Assembly (NCBI RefSeq): GCF_947500075.1
Contig: NZ_CANMQS010000006.1
Coordinates: 62,001 to 126,000, forward strand
Length of the DNA: 64,000 nt
Source: an uncultured Sulfitobacter sp.
GTDB lineage: Bacteria; Pseudomonadota; Alphaproteobacteria; Rhodobacterales; Rhodobacteraceae
Direction: 5' to 3'
A program made the translations under genes and the position numbers. The notes under the pieces are model-generated. The model was given only the letters and a program-made list of their open reading frames with translations. It had not been told where the DNA came from and searched no databases. Shown piece after piece: positions 40,687 through 49,642 of the stretch (positions are counted from its first letter, which is position 1; every line of letters begins with the position of its first letter).

Positions 40687-41829
40687 CTACTCATCCTTGT
40701 CCGTTCGGAACCAATCCAGTGGATCCTGTGAGGTCGTATTATCTCTTACTTCTATATAGAGCGTTTCTGAACGCTCAGGACCAGACCCTTCACGAAGGGG
40801 TGACAATCTATCGCCACTTTCCGGCACGTCACCGCCCATCAGCCCAATCGGTGTGCCCGCCGCAATCACCTGCCCCGCTTCGCCGTAAACCGTCTCCAGT
40901 CCCGCCAGCACAAACAGCGTGTTCGCCCGTGGCTCCAGGATCACGACATTGCCGAAATCCAGCAGCGGCCCGGTATAGCGGATGGTGGCTGCCGTGGGCG
41001 TGGTGACAATGGCGCGCGGATGTGTGGCCACGATAATGCCGGGACGTTTGACGCCTGCGGCATCCGCTTCGCCTGTCCGGCGCAGCACAATCCCCTGCAC
41101 CGGCAAAGCCAGCGCGCCAATCTGCCCTTCCAGCGTGATCGGCCCCGGCGCAATTGCATCCGTTGCGATCTCCGACAAGCCGCTGGCAAAACCCTCCAGC
41201 GTTTCGCTCGACGCAATCAGGATCGCCGTGCGCACCGGATCTGCGGTGAAACGGCGCGGCAAATCCGTGCGGTCCGCCATCGCCTGATTAAGCGCCGCAC
41301 GCGCCTGCTGTATCTGGGTCAGCCCGTCTTTCATCCGTATTGCCGCATCCACCTGCAAGGTCCGCAGGGTCTGCACATCCTCCAGATCACGGCGCAGCTG
41401 ATCGGCCTGCTTGTTCAGCGCCGGTGTCAGCTCTGCCAGCAACATGCCTGCCCGCGCCGTCCCCATCGGCCCCTGCGGGTGCAGCAGGATCACCGGCGAT
41501 GCCTCCGCCCCAATGCTCTGTAACGCGCCGAGCAGTTCTGCCACTTCCGCGTCGCGCGACTGCAATTTCTGGCTCAACTGCGCCTCATTGATCGCCGCCT
41601 GCCGCAACCCCTCGCGCATCGCGGTCAACCCGGTCTCGAACGCCTGTATGGTCTGGGTCAGCGCCCGCACCCGGTCCCGTGCCCCATCTGCGGCATCAAG
41701 GCTCAGGGACGCTTCCTCCAACGCCGCCGCCGCTTCCCGCGCCTGCGCGGCAATCTCGCTGCGGGCCATCAACGCCCCCGGCATCATCGCGACAACGGCC
41801 AGAGCCGCCACTGCCAACCGCATCCTCAT
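40687..41829 (-). CDS. envC: EnvC-type murein hydrolase activator with degenerate LytM domain
   Basis: A 380-residue exported protein. A signal peptide covers about residues 1-25 (MRMRLAVAALAVVAMMPGALMA). A long helical coiled-coil region follows (about 30-210). The C-terminal M23/LytM-like domain spans about 235-375. The LytM metal residues are missing: the usual 'HxGxDxxxxxG' site reads VKRPGIIVATHPRAIV, and the HxH motif is replaced by LYIEVR. As in E. coli EnvC, this predicts an activator of amidases rather than an enzyme. The start at 41829 overlaps gpmI by ATGA. It lies between gpmI and ctpA. Confidence 0.85.
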   Translation of the reverse strand: MRMRLAVAALAVVAMMPGALMARSEIAAQAREAAAALEEASLSLDAADGARDRVRALTQTIQAFETGLTAMREGLRQAAINEAQLSQKLQSRDAEVAELLGALQSIGAEASPVILLHPQGPMGTARAGMLLAELTPALNKQADQLRRDLEDVQTLRTLQVDAAIRMKDGLTQIQQARAALNQAMADRTDLPRRFTADPVRTAILIASSETLEGFASGLSEIATDAIAPGPITLEGQIGALALPVQGIVLRRTGEADAAGVKRPGIIVATHPRAIVTTPTAATIRYTGPLLDFGNVVILEPRANTLFVLAGLETVYGEAGQVIAAGTPIGLMGGDVPESGDRLSPLREGSGPERSETLYIEVRDNTTSQDPLDWFRTDKDE

Positions 41830-43343
41830 CGGATCAAACACTCCCCGGTCATCTCCGGTGGCGGTGCGATCCCCATCAGATGCAGCACCGTCGGTGCCAG
41901 ATCCGCCAGCCGCCCGTCCTTCAGATGCGCGCCCTCGGGTCCGCCCACCAGCGCCACCGGCACCGGGTTCAGCGTATGCGCGGTATGCGGCCCGCCGGTC
42001 TCGGGATCAATCATCACATCGCAGTTGCCATGATCCGCCGTCACAACCATCGCACCGCCCGCCTTTTCCAAAGCAGCCACAACCCGGCCCAAACCGGCAT
42101 CCACCGCTTCACAGGCCGCCATCGCCGCCGCCAGATCACCGGTATGCCCGACCATATCGGGGTTCGCATAATTCACCACGATCAGGTCATAGCCCGCTTC
42201 AATCGCCCCGATCAGCCTGTCGGTCACCTCGGCAGAGGACATCTCAGGCTGCAAATCATAGGTCGCCACAGCGGGTGACTTCGGCATGAACCGGTCCTCA
42301 CCCTTCTCCGGCACCTCCACACCGCCGTTCAGAAAGAAGGTCACATGGGGGTATTTCTCCGTCTCGGCAATCCGGAACTGCCGCAACCCCTTGCCTGCGA
42401 CCCAGGCGCCCAGCGTGTTCACAATCTCCGGCTTGGGATACATCGTGGTCATATAGGCGGCATGCGCGGTTGAGTATTCGGCCATCCCCATCAACGCCGC
42501 CCAATCAGACCTTGCCCCGACCGCGTAGGCATCGAAATCCGGCGCGCCCAAGGCTGCCATGATCTCCCGCGCCCGGTCCGCGCGGAAGTTCAGACAAAAC
42601 AGCGCATCGCCATCCTGAACGCCTTCATACCCCGGCAACACCGCAGGCAAGATGAACTCATCACTCACATCACCCGCATAAGACGCCTCAACCGCCGCTG
42701 CTGCGCTCTCAGCCCGCACCCCGTCTCCCGACAGGATCGCCGCCACCGCCTTGGCCACCCGGTCCCAGCGGTTGTCCCGGTCCAGCGCATAATACCGCCC
42801 GCTCACCGTCCCGATCCGCGCACTGTCCGGCAGCGCCTCGACCAGCGTCTCCAGATACCCCAACGCCGTGCGCGGCCCCACGTCACGGCCATCGGTCACG
42901 GCATGCACAACGCTCCGCACACCCGTAGCATCCAATGCCTTCAGCGTCGCAATCAAATGGCTGATATGCCCATGCACCCCACCGTCCGAGACAACGGCAA
43001 GCAGATGCGCCTCGCCCCCCGTGCCCTGTACTTTCTCAATGAAATCAAGCAATCGCGGGTTCTTTGCATAGGACCCCTCCTCAATCGCCAGATCAATCGC
43101 GCCCAGATCCATCGCCACCACGCGGCCTGCGCCAATGTTGGTGTGGCCAACTTCCGAATTGCCCATCTGCCCGCGCGGCAGACCAACATCCGGACCATGG
43201 GTGATCAACGTCGCGTTCGGGCAATCCGCCATCAACCCGTCAAACACCGGCGTATCCGCCAGCAGAGGCGCATTGCCCTCCCGCTCAGCGGACAACCCCC
43301 ATCCATCAAGAATACACAACACGACCGGTTTCGGCGGGCTCAT
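41826..43343 (-). CDS. gpmI: 2,3-bisphosphoglycerate-independent phosphoglycerate mutase
   Basis: A 505-residue glycolytic enzyme that interconverts 3- and 2-phosphoglycerate using two metal ions. The N-terminal ILDGWGLSAEREGNAP supplies metal ligand Asp13. The nucleophile is Ser63 in MGNSEVGHTNIGAGR. Further family blocks are VSDGGVHGHISHL, DGRDVGPRTA, VVTADHGNCDVM and PDMVGHTGDL. The ATG at 43343 begins the conserved N-terminus; the open frame upstream is not conserved. It is the first gene of the gpmI-envC-ctpA operon. The roughly 157 bases before it are shared with the divergent DUF1203 gene. Confidence 0.96.
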   Translation of the reverse strand: MSPPKPVVLCILDGWGLSAEREGNAPLLADTPVFDGLMADCPNATLITHGPDVGLPRGQMGNSEVGHTNIGAGRVVAMDLGAIDLAIEEGSYAKNPRLLDFIEKVQGTGGEAHLLAVVSDGGVHGHISHLIATLKALDATGVRSVVHAVTDGRDVGPRTALGYLETLVEALPDSARIGTVSGRYYALDRDNRWDRVAKAVAAILSGDGVRAESAAAAVEASYAGDVSDEFILPAVLPGYEGVQDGDALFCLNFRADRAREIMAALGAPDFDAYAVGARSDWAALMGMAEYSTAHAAYMTTMYPKPEIVNTLGAWVAGKGLRQFRIAETEKYPHVTFFLNGGVEVPEKGEDRFMPKSPAVATYDLQPEMSSAEVTDRLIGAIEAGYDLIVVNYANPDMVGHTGDLAAAMAACEAVDAGLGRVVAALEKAGGAMVVTADHGNCDVMIDPETGGPHTAHTLNPVPVALVGGPEGAHLKDGRLADLAPTVLHLMGIAPPPEMTGECLIR

Positions 43344-43500
43344 CAACGCGCTCTTTCTGCTCTGACCTGGTTTTTGGGGCCTTGTAGCTTGAGTTGGGGC
43401 CCGCGTGAACCTTTTTCCCGCCTGAAAGATGCGCATGAATCGGATTGGTCAGGCCCCTCAACCACGCCACAACAGGGCAATACAGCCAAAGGAGCACAAA

Positions 43501-43962
43501 ATGCACATCCACGCCCTCCCCACCGACCTTGTCCGCGACCTGCAAAACGGCGGCACCGACGCCCACGGCAACGCGCCTGAGCGCGCCGTCTCCATCGGCG
43601 TTGGCATGCCCTGCCGCCACTGCATGAAAAACGTGCCCGAGGGCGACGAGATGCTGATCCTCGCCCACCGCCCCTTCGCCGAACTGCACCCCTACGCCGA
43701 AAGCGGCCCGATCTTCCTCTGCGCAGCCCCTTGCGTGCGCGGCGGCGGCTCATCGGACCTGCCCCCCGTCCTCACAAACTCTCCCACCTATCTGGTCAAA
43801 GCCTACGACGCCCGCGAACGCATCATCTACGGCACGGGTGCCATCACTCCGTCCGATCAGATCACCAGTCGCGCCGCCACGTTGATGGAGGACCCGCATG
43901 TGGCATTCGTCGATGTCCGCTCGGCCAAAAACAATTGCTATCTGGCCCGGATCACCCGCTAA
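43501..43962 (+). CDS. DUF1203 family protein
   Basis: A 153-residue protein of the DUF1203 family, found in alpha- and other proteobacteria with unknown function. Cysteines form CRHCMKNVPEGDEMLILAHRPF and LCAAPCVRG, which could bind a metal. The ending HVAFVDVRSAKNNCYLARITR is family-typical. AAAGGAGCACAAA upstream fixes the ATG at 43501. It is divergent from gpmI. A zf-CHCC gene follows 74 bases later. Confidence 0.85.
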   Translation: MHIHALPTDLVRDLQNGGTDAHGNAPERAVSIGVGMPCRHCMKNVPEGDEMLILAHRPFAELHPYAESGPIFLCAAPCVRGGGSSDLPPVLTNSPTYLVKAYDARERIIYGTGAITPSDQITSRAATLMEDPHVAFVDVRSAKNNCYLARITR

Positions 43963-44036
43963 GCCGCGCCTATGCCTTGTCGCGCCGGGTCGCATTGGGC
44001 ATATAGGCTGCAGCACAAAAGCCAAGGACACGAGCC

Positions 44037-44216
44037 ATGACCCAAGACGCGCCCGAAACCCGGATCGTGAACGCCTACCGCATCGCCTGCGACGGCGGCG
44101 AAGGTGCCTTGGGCCACCCCCGCGTCTGGCTGCAAATCCCACGCGACACCGGCTGGGTGGAATGCGGCTATTGCGACTGCAAATTCGTCCACGCCGATTT
44201 TGAGGGCAAGGTCTGA
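44037..44216 (+). CDS. zinc-finger domain-containing protein (zf-CHCC)
   Basis: A 59-residue protein ([20 protein letters not shown] at the start) that matches the zf-CHCC family. The zinc ligands are Cys18 (RIACDGG), His27 (LGHPRVWL), Cys43 and Cys46 (ECGYCDCKF). The same fold occurs in the mitochondrial complex I accessory subunit NDUFS6. Alphaproteobacterial versions are small soluble proteins. No ribosome site better than GGACACGAGCC is visible before the ATG. It lies between DUF1203 and a very large hairpin, followed by polA. Confidence 0.85.
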   Translation: MTQDAPETRIVNAYRIACDGGEGALGHPRVWLQIPRDTGWVECGYCDCKFVHADFEGKV

Positions 44217-44240
44217 TCCCGGACGGCCCGCCCGCCGCCC

Positions 44241-44342
44241 CTTCCAAATGGTTCTAAAAACCCCGCCGGAGGCATGAAATCTCTTCTGGACCGCCAAAAG
44301 AGATTTTAACGCTCCGCGGGGGTTTTTAGAACCATTTGGAAG
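44241..44342. repeat. 102-bp nested hairpin between the zf-CHCC gene and polA
   Basis: The outer arms (44241-44264 and 44319-44342) are perfectly complementary over 24 bases. An inner second stem of nine bases (AAATCTCTT at 44277-44285 and AAGAGATTT at 44298-44306) encloses a 12-base loop. The segments between the stems are partly complementary. The A-run and T-run in the outer arms would allow termination in either direction, but the perfect length and nesting are more like a dispersed palindromic element. Confidence 0.8.
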
Positions 44343-44420
44343 CAGCAACAGCGCGCAATGTCCACTGGCAGCGCCTGTGGCTTCGTGTCAGAAAGGGGCA
44401 ACTTGAAGGGGAGCACGCAC

Positions 44421-47213
44421 ATGGCATTCGGCAAAGGACATCACCTGCACCTGATTGACGGATCCGCGTTCATTTTCCGCGCCTATCATGCCTTGCCGCC
44501 GCTCACGCGCAAATCCGATGGCCTGCCGATTGGCGCGGTATCGGGCTTTTGCAACATGTTGCAGCGCTATGTGCAGGACAACGCAGGGCCCGATGCGCCC
44601 ACCCATGTTGCGGTGATCTTTGACAAGGGCAGCCACACCTTCCGAAACGACATGTACGACCAGTACAAAGCCAATCGTGAAGCCATGCCCGAGGATCTGC
44701 GCCCGCAGATCCCGCTCACCCGCACCGCAACCCATGCCTTCAACATCGCCTGCGAGGAGAAGGAGGGGTTCGAAGCCGATGACATCATCGCCACCCTCGC
44801 CGTGCAGGCCCGTGCCGCAGGCGGGCGCTGCACCATCATTTCATCCGACAAGGATCTGATGCAACTGGTCGGTGACGGCGTTGAGATGTTCGATGCGATG
44901 AAGAACAACCGCATCGACCGCGAAGGGGTGCTGGAGAAATTCGGCGTCTACCCCGAACGTGTGGTGGATGTGCAGGCGCTGGCCGGCGACAGCGTGGACA
45001 ATGTCCCCGGCGCGCCGGGCATCGGCATCAAGACCGCCGCGCTGCTGATCAACGAATACGGCGATCTGGAAAGCCTGCTGGCGCGCGCCGAGGAGATCAA
45101 GCAGCCCAAGCGCCGCCAGACCCTGATCGACCACGCCGAACAGATCCGCCTTTCCCGCCGTCTGGTGCTGCTGGATGAAAACACCCCGCTTGATTTCACC
45201 CTCGATGATCTTGAGGTCCGCGAACCCGACCCCGAAAAGCTGCTGGCATTCCTGGCAGAGATGGAATTCCGCACCCTCACCAAGCGCATCGCAGACCAGC
45301 TGGGAGCAGATGCGCCCGCCATCGAAGACACCCCCGCCCTGCCCGACGCGCCGGATGTTGAGGCGATCCCCTTTGATGCCCAGAAATACGAGCAGGTCGG
45401 AGACGCGGCCGCCCTGCAAAACTGGATCGACCTGATCTATGAACATGGCCACGTGGCCGTGGACACCGAAACCACCGGCCTTGATGAGATGACCGCCGAT
45501 CTCGTCGGCATCTCCCTTGCCGTCAATCCCGGCCACGCCTGCTACATTCCGCTTATTCACAAGGCCAACCGCGGTGATGATCTGTTTGGCTCAGATGATC
45601 TGGCCGAAGGGCAGATGCCGCTGGAAACCGCGCTTGAGATGCTCAAACCCGTGCTGGAAGACGCCAGCATCCTCAAGATCGGGCAGAACATGAAATATGA
45701 CGCCAAGATCTTTGCCCAGATCGGCATCACGGTGGCGCCCTTCGATGACACGATGCTGATGTCCTACGCCCAGCACGCAGGCCTGCATGGCCACGGCATG
45801 GACGCCCTGTCCGAGCGCTATCTCAATCACACGCCCATCCCGATCAAACCCCTGCTCGGCTCCGGCAAATCCGCAATCACCTTTGACAAGGTACCGCTGG
45901 AAGACGCGGTCAAATACGCCGCCGAGGATGCCGACATCACCCTGCGCCTCTGGCAATTGCTGAAGCCACAACTCCACATGGCGCAGGTCACGAAAGTCTA
46001 TGAAACCCTCGAACGTCCGCTGGTGCCTGTGCTGGCGGACATGGAACGCTCCGGCATCAAGGTCGACCGCGACACGCTTTCGCGCATGTCAAACGCCTTT
46101 GCGCAGAAAATGGCGGGGCTGGAGGATGAGCTCTACGAACTCGCCGGTCGCAAATTCAACGTAGGCTCCCCCGCGCAGGTCGGCGAAATCCTCTTTGATG
46201 AGATGGGTCTGGAAGGCGGCAAAAAGGGCAAGACCGGCAAATACGCCACCGGGGCCGATGTGCTCGAAGACCTCGCTACCGAACATGAACTCCCCGCGCG
46301 CGTGCTGGACTGGCGGCAATTGAGCAAACTCAAATCGACCTACACCGACGCGCTTCAGGACCATATCAACCGCGACACCGGCCGGGTGCACACGTCTTAC
46401 TCCATCGCGGGTGCCTCCACCGGCCGCCTCGCCTCCACCGATCCCAACCTGCAAAACATCCCGATCCGCACCGAAGAAGGCCGCCGCATCCGCGAGGCTT
46501 TTGTCGCGGAACCCGGCAAGACGCTGGTGGCGCTCGATTACTCGCAGATCGAACTGCGCATTCTGGCCCATATCGCCGACATCCCGGCCCTCAAGGAAGC
46601 CTTCGCCCGCGGCGATGACATCCACGCCATGACCGCGTCAGAGATGTTCGACGTCCCGATGGAGGACATGACCCCCGACATCCGCCGCCGCGCCAAGGCG
46701 ATCAACTTCGGCGTGATCTATGGCATCTCGGGTTTCGGTCTGGCGCGCAACCTGCGCATCCCGCGCTCAGAGGCGCAGGGCTTCATCGACCGCTACTTCG
46801 AACGTTTCCCCGGCATCCGCACCTACATGGATGACACCAAGGCTTTCGCCAAGGAACACGGCTACGTCCAGACCCTCTTCGGTCGCAAGATCCACACACC
46901 CAACATCACCGCCAAAGGCCCGCACGCAGGCTTTGCCGCCCGTGCCGCGATCAACGCGCCCATTCAGGGCACCGCCGCCGACGTGATCCGCCGTGCAATG
47001 ATCCGCATGCCGGACGCCATCGCCGACCTGCCTGCGAAGATGCTGCTGCAAGTGCATGACGAATTGCTGTTTGAAGTGGAAAACGGGCAGGAAGACGCCC
47101 TGATCGCTGCCGCCCGCGAGGTGATGGAAAACGCGAATGATCCGGTGGTGAAGCTGGACGTGAAGCTGACAGTGGACGCTGGAACGGGGGCGAATTGGGC
47201 GGCCGCGCATTGA
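44421..47213 (+). CDS. polA: DNA polymerase I
   Basis: A 930-residue repair and Okazaki-fragment polymerase. The N-terminal 5'-3' exonuclease spans about 1-290 (LIDGSAFIFRAYHALPP at the start, EADDIIATLA, GDSVDNVPGAPGIGIKTA). The 3'-5' exonuclease lies at about 340-530 and looks active: VAVDTETTGLDEM retains the DxE pair, and YAAEDADITLRL is also present. The polymerase domain (about 550-930) has LVALDYSQIELRILAHI (motif A), RRRAKAINFGVIYGISGFGLARNL (motif B) and LLQVHDELLFEV (motif C). GGGGAG upstream fixes the ATG at 44421. The stop codon lies inside a small perfect palindrome (47211-47226). Confidence 0.98.
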   Translation: MAFGKGHHLHLIDGSAFIFRAYHALPPLTRKSDGLPIGAVSGFCNMLQRYVQDNAGPDAPTHVAVIFDKGSHTFRNDMYDQYKANREAMPEDLRPQIPLTRTATHAFNIACEEKEGFEADDIIATLAVQARAAGGRCTIISSDKDLMQLVGDGVEMFDAMKNNRIDREGVLEKFGVYPERVVDVQALAGDSVDNVPGAPGIGIKTAALLINEYGDLESLLARAEEIKQPKRRQTLIDHAEQIRLSRRLVLLDENTPLDFTLDDLEVREPDPEKLLAFLAEMEFRTLTKRIADQLGADAPAIEDTPALPDAPDVEAIPFDAQKYEQVGDAAALQNWIDLIYEHGHVAVDTETTGLDEMTADLVGISLAVNPGHACYIPLIHKANRGDDLFGSDDLAEGQMPLETALEMLKPVLEDASILKIGQNMKYDAKIFAQIGITVAPFDDTMLMSYAQHAGLHGHGMDALSERYLNHTPIPIKPLLGSGKSAITFDKVPLEDAVKYAAEDADITLRLWQLLKPQLHMAQVTKVYETLERPLVPVLADMERSGIKVDRDTLSRMSNAFAQKMAGLEDELYELAGRKFNVGSPAQVGEILFDEMGLEGGKKGKTGKYATGADVLEDLATEHELPARVLDWRQLSKLKSTYTDALQDHINRDTGRVHTSYSIAGASTGRLASTDPNLQNIPIRTEEGRRIREAFVAEPGKTLVALDYSQIELRILAHIADIPALKEAFARGDDIHAMTASEMFDVPMEDMTPDIRRRAKAINFGVIYGISGFGLARNLRIPRSEAQGFIDRYFERFPGIRTYMDDTKAFAKEHGYVQTLFGRKIHTPNITAKGPHAGFAARAAINAPIQGTAADVIRRAMIRMPDAIADLPAKMLLQVHDELLFEVENGQEDALIAAAREVMENANDPVVKLDVKLTVDAGTGANWAAAH

Positions 47214-47655
47214 TGCACCTGCATCACGCATAACCCGCCCCCGCTGTGCCCCGCGCAGCACCAAGACCACTTGGCCCTCCGGAAGAAGCCGCGCGCGGGC
47301 CGTTTATTCAGTGGTAGTTATCCACCTTGATCTGCATTTCGGCGCACTGACGGAAAAAGCGCATGACGGACCGAAGCACGATGACCGGTGGCGAAAGTCT
47401 GGGGCTCATCTGATGTGACGTATGACGGGACATTCTTTTTCTCCTGCTGCTGCCACAGTTCTAGCGTAAGTCGCTCGGCCGATCTGTGACCTGGGACACA
47501 AAAGCCGACAATTTCCTCACCCACACATCACGCCAGACCCGCAACACACTGAAATCAAACACAAAATCTTCTCCCCCATCCAGCCGGAATTCTCCCTGCA
47601 TCCCACAGGGGACAGATATGCTACACTGCGCCATCATGCGGATCGGAGGCGTCTC
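47214..47655. other. intergenic region between polA and the Crp/Fnr gene
   Basis: Immediately after polA are two short hairpins: TGATGCA-CC-TGCATCA (47211-47226, containing the polA stop) and CCAAG-ACCA-CTTGG (47261-47274). These may end polA transcription. A short minus-strand reading frame with a strong ribosome site occupies 47308-47433. The remaining 200 bases before the Crp/Fnr start should hold its promoter, but no confident -35/-10 pair or operator was found. Confidence 0.5.
47308..47433 (-). CDS. possible 41-residue protein divergent from the Crp/Fnr gene
   Basis: The ATG at 47433 is preceded by CAGGAGAAAAAGA, a near-perfect ribosome site with seven-base spacing. The frame encodes MSRHTSHQMSPRLSPPVIVL followed by a basic C-terminus ending VDNYH. 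There is no signal peptide or clear domain, and I know of no family. The ribosome site is the main evidence; a chance frame remains possible. Confidence 0.4.
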   Translation of the reverse strand: MSRHTSHQMSPRLSPPVIVLRSVMRFFRQCAEMQIKVDNYH

Positions 47656-48309
47656 ATGTTGGCCGGAGCTGACCTTCTCGAAGACATTGCATCGCGGGAC
47701 CTGCGCTCGGTGCTGTTGGCCGCGGCCAAACCCGTCAGACTGCCCGCCGGTGAAACCCTCTTTGAAGAGCACGATCAGGGCGATGCGCTCTATGTGCTGC
47801 TCGAAGGCCGGGTCGAGCTTTCCGTGGCCTGTGAAGATGGCCGCAAACTGGGGCTGGATGTTCTGTCCAGCGGGGCGGTCTTCGGTGAAATCGCCTTGTT
47901 CGATCCGGGTGCCCGCACCGCTTCCGCGACTGCACTGGAAAACTGCCGCCTGCTCAGGCTGCGCCATCACGATCTGAGAAAAGCCATCGAAGGCAACGCC
48001 GCACTGGCGTTTGAACTGCTGCGCCTGATGGGGCAGCGCATGCGGTATATGAACACCCAGCTGCATGAATACGTCTTCATGCCCCTGCCCCAGCGGCTGG
48101 CCCGCAAGGTGCTGCATTTCACACGGGCGGATGCGGGCAAAAGCAGCCTCAAACTGTCGCATTCCGAACTGGCCGAACTGGCCGGCGCCTCCCGGGAGGC
48201 GGTGTCAAAAGTGCTGTCGCACTGGAAAAAGCAAGGCATCCTGAAAACCGGGCGCGGGTCGGTGGAGCTCTTGAACCACGGCGCCCTGCGGGAGATAGCG
48301 GGGATCTGA
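47656..48309 (+). CDS. Crp/Fnr family transcriptional regulator
   Basis: A 217-residue regulator. The N-terminal nucleotide-binding fold (about 1-120) has a phosphate-binding cassette pattern FGEIALFDPGARTASATA (about 77-93), with the Glu and Arg seen in cAMP-type receptors. No Fnr-like N-terminal cysteine cluster is present, so oxygen sensing by an iron-sulfur cluster is unlikely. The long helix is about 115-137. The C-terminal helix-turn-helix reads LSHSELAELAGASREAVSKVLSHWKKQGIL (about 167-196). GGAGG lies six bases before the ATG. A weak hairpin (48310-48330) follows the stop. Effector and targets are unknown. Confidence 0.92.
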   Translation: MLAGADLLEDIASRDLRSVLLAAAKPVRLPAGETLFEEHDQGDALYVLLEGRVELSVACEDGRKLGLDVLSSGAVFGEIALFDPGARTASATALENCRLLRLRHHDLRKAIEGNAALAFELLRLMGQRMRYMNTQLHEYVFMPLPQRLARKVLHFTRADAGKSSLKLSHSELAELAGASREAVSKVLSHWKKQGILKTGRGSVELLNHGALREIAGI

Positions 48310-48376
48310 GAGGGGCAGGCAACGCCCCTCCGGTCTCCTGCGTGACTTGGGGTGTCGCCAATGATACGATCCGCAC

Positions 48377-48850
48377 ATGAACGACGGCTATGCACTTGAA
48401 AGAGCGACCAAAGACCACGCCAAGGGCATCAGTATCATGATCCGGGCCGCGATTGAGAAGGTCAATGCAAAGGACTATCCACCGGCCGAAATTGAACGCC
48501 TCGTCCGGAACTTTTCAACTGCGAAAGTTCGGGAAATGTTAGCGCAAAGGCAGACCCTGGTCGCCCTCGCCGAAGGGAAGGTTGTTGGCACAGGAGCGCT
48601 TCAAGGCGCTGAAATAAAGTCTGTTTTCGTTTCGCCCGATTGGCACCGAAAAGGGATCGGCACAGCCTTGGTATGTGAATTGGAGCGGATCGCCGCGCGC
48701 GAAGGACATGCTACTCTTGAGGTTTCTTCTTCCCTTTCCGCAACTGTCTTATATGCGGCCTTGGGATATAGTGAGAGATCGCGGAAATTCTTTGCGGAAG
48801 AGGAAACCGTCACAATGTCGAAAGTGACGGACAAAACCCCATTGGCTTGA
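48377..48850 (+). CDS. GNAT family N-acetyltransferase
   Basis: A 157-residue acetyl-CoA-dependent acetyltransferase. Motif A with the pyrophosphate-binding loop reads AEIKSVFVSPDWHRKGIGTALVCELERIAAREGHATLEVSSSLSATVLYAALGYSERSR, where HRKGIGTAL corresponds to the Q/RxxGxG/A signature. The N-terminal part is helical. The acceptor substrate is unknown. The stop is 44 bases before the GST start. Confidence 0.88.
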   Translation: MNDGYALERATKDHAKGISIMIRAAIEKVNAKDYPPAEIERLVRNFSTAKVREMLAQRQTLVALAEGKVVGTGALQGAEIKSVFVSPDWHRKGIGTALVCELERIAAREGHATLEVSSSLSATVLYAALGYSERSRKFFAEEETVTMSKVTDKTPLA

Positions 48851-48894
48851 CCCCTGAACGCACTCACCACCTCGGAAATCACGAAACACACCCC

Positions 48895-49533
48895 ATGCCC
48901 CCAATCCTCTACACCTTCCGCCGCTGCCCCTACGCCATGCGCGCCCGCCTTGCCATTGACGTGGCCCTGACCCCCGTTCACCTCCGCGAGGTCAAGCTGG
49001 CGGCCAAACCCAAGGCTTTCCTCGACGCCTCCCCCAGCGCCACGGTGCCCTGCCTCGTCACCGACACCCAAACCATCGACGAAAGCCGCGACATCATGCT
49101 CTGGGCGCTGGCGCAGCACGATCCCGAGGGCTGGTTGGACATGCCTGCCGAAGGGCACGCCCTGATCGACCTCTGCGATGGCCCGTTCAAACACGCGCTC
49201 GACCGCACCAAATACGCCACCCGCTACCCGGATGAAGACCCAATCACCCACCGGGCAGAGGCCGCCACTTTCCTCTCCGATCTCAACGCCCGGATCACCA
49301 CGCATGTCTTCGGCCACCCCACCCTCGCCGATGCCGCGATCCTGCCGTTCGTCCGGCAGTTCGCCTTCATCGACAAACCATGGTTTGACGCACAGGACTG
49401 GCCCAACCTGCAAAATTGGCTCGCCCGGTTTTTGCACAGCGATGCCTTTGCGCGCATCATGCCGAAATTCCCAATCTGGGCCCCCGGCGATGCCCCCGTG
49501 ACCTTGCCCGCCACCGCACACCAAGCGCATTAG
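48895..49533 (+). CDS. glutathione S-transferase family protein
   Basis: A 212-residue protein with a thioredoxin-like N-terminal domain (LYTFRRCPYAMRARLAIDVA), containing CPYA in place of a catalytic Ser/Tyr, as in omega/GrxB-like GSTs. It continues PSATVPCLVTDTQTIDESRDIMLWAL (the glutathione gamma-glutamyl site). A helical C-terminal domain follows (about 85-205). The ATG at 48895 begins the family-typical strand; an in-frame TTG at 48847 is an unlikely alternative. It lies downstream of the GNAT gene on the same strand. Confidence 0.88.
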   Translation: MPPILYTFRRCPYAMRARLAIDVALTPVHLREVKLAAKPKAFLDASPSATVPCLVTDTQTIDESRDIMLWALAQHDPEGWLDMPAEGHALIDLCDGPFKHALDRTKYATRYPDEDPITHRAEAATFLSDLNARITTHVFGHPTLADAAILPFVRQFAFIDKPWFDAQDWPNLQNWLARFLHSDAFARIMPKFPIWAPGDAPVTLPATAHQAH

Positions 49534-49642
49534 GATTTCATTAAGCTTTCCGCAGAACACTGCCGCAGCGCTGCATCAAAACAATTTAAATCGAATCCCC
49601 CCGAAGCGCAGCGCGTTCTGCACCCAAGGAGGTCTCTTTTTC

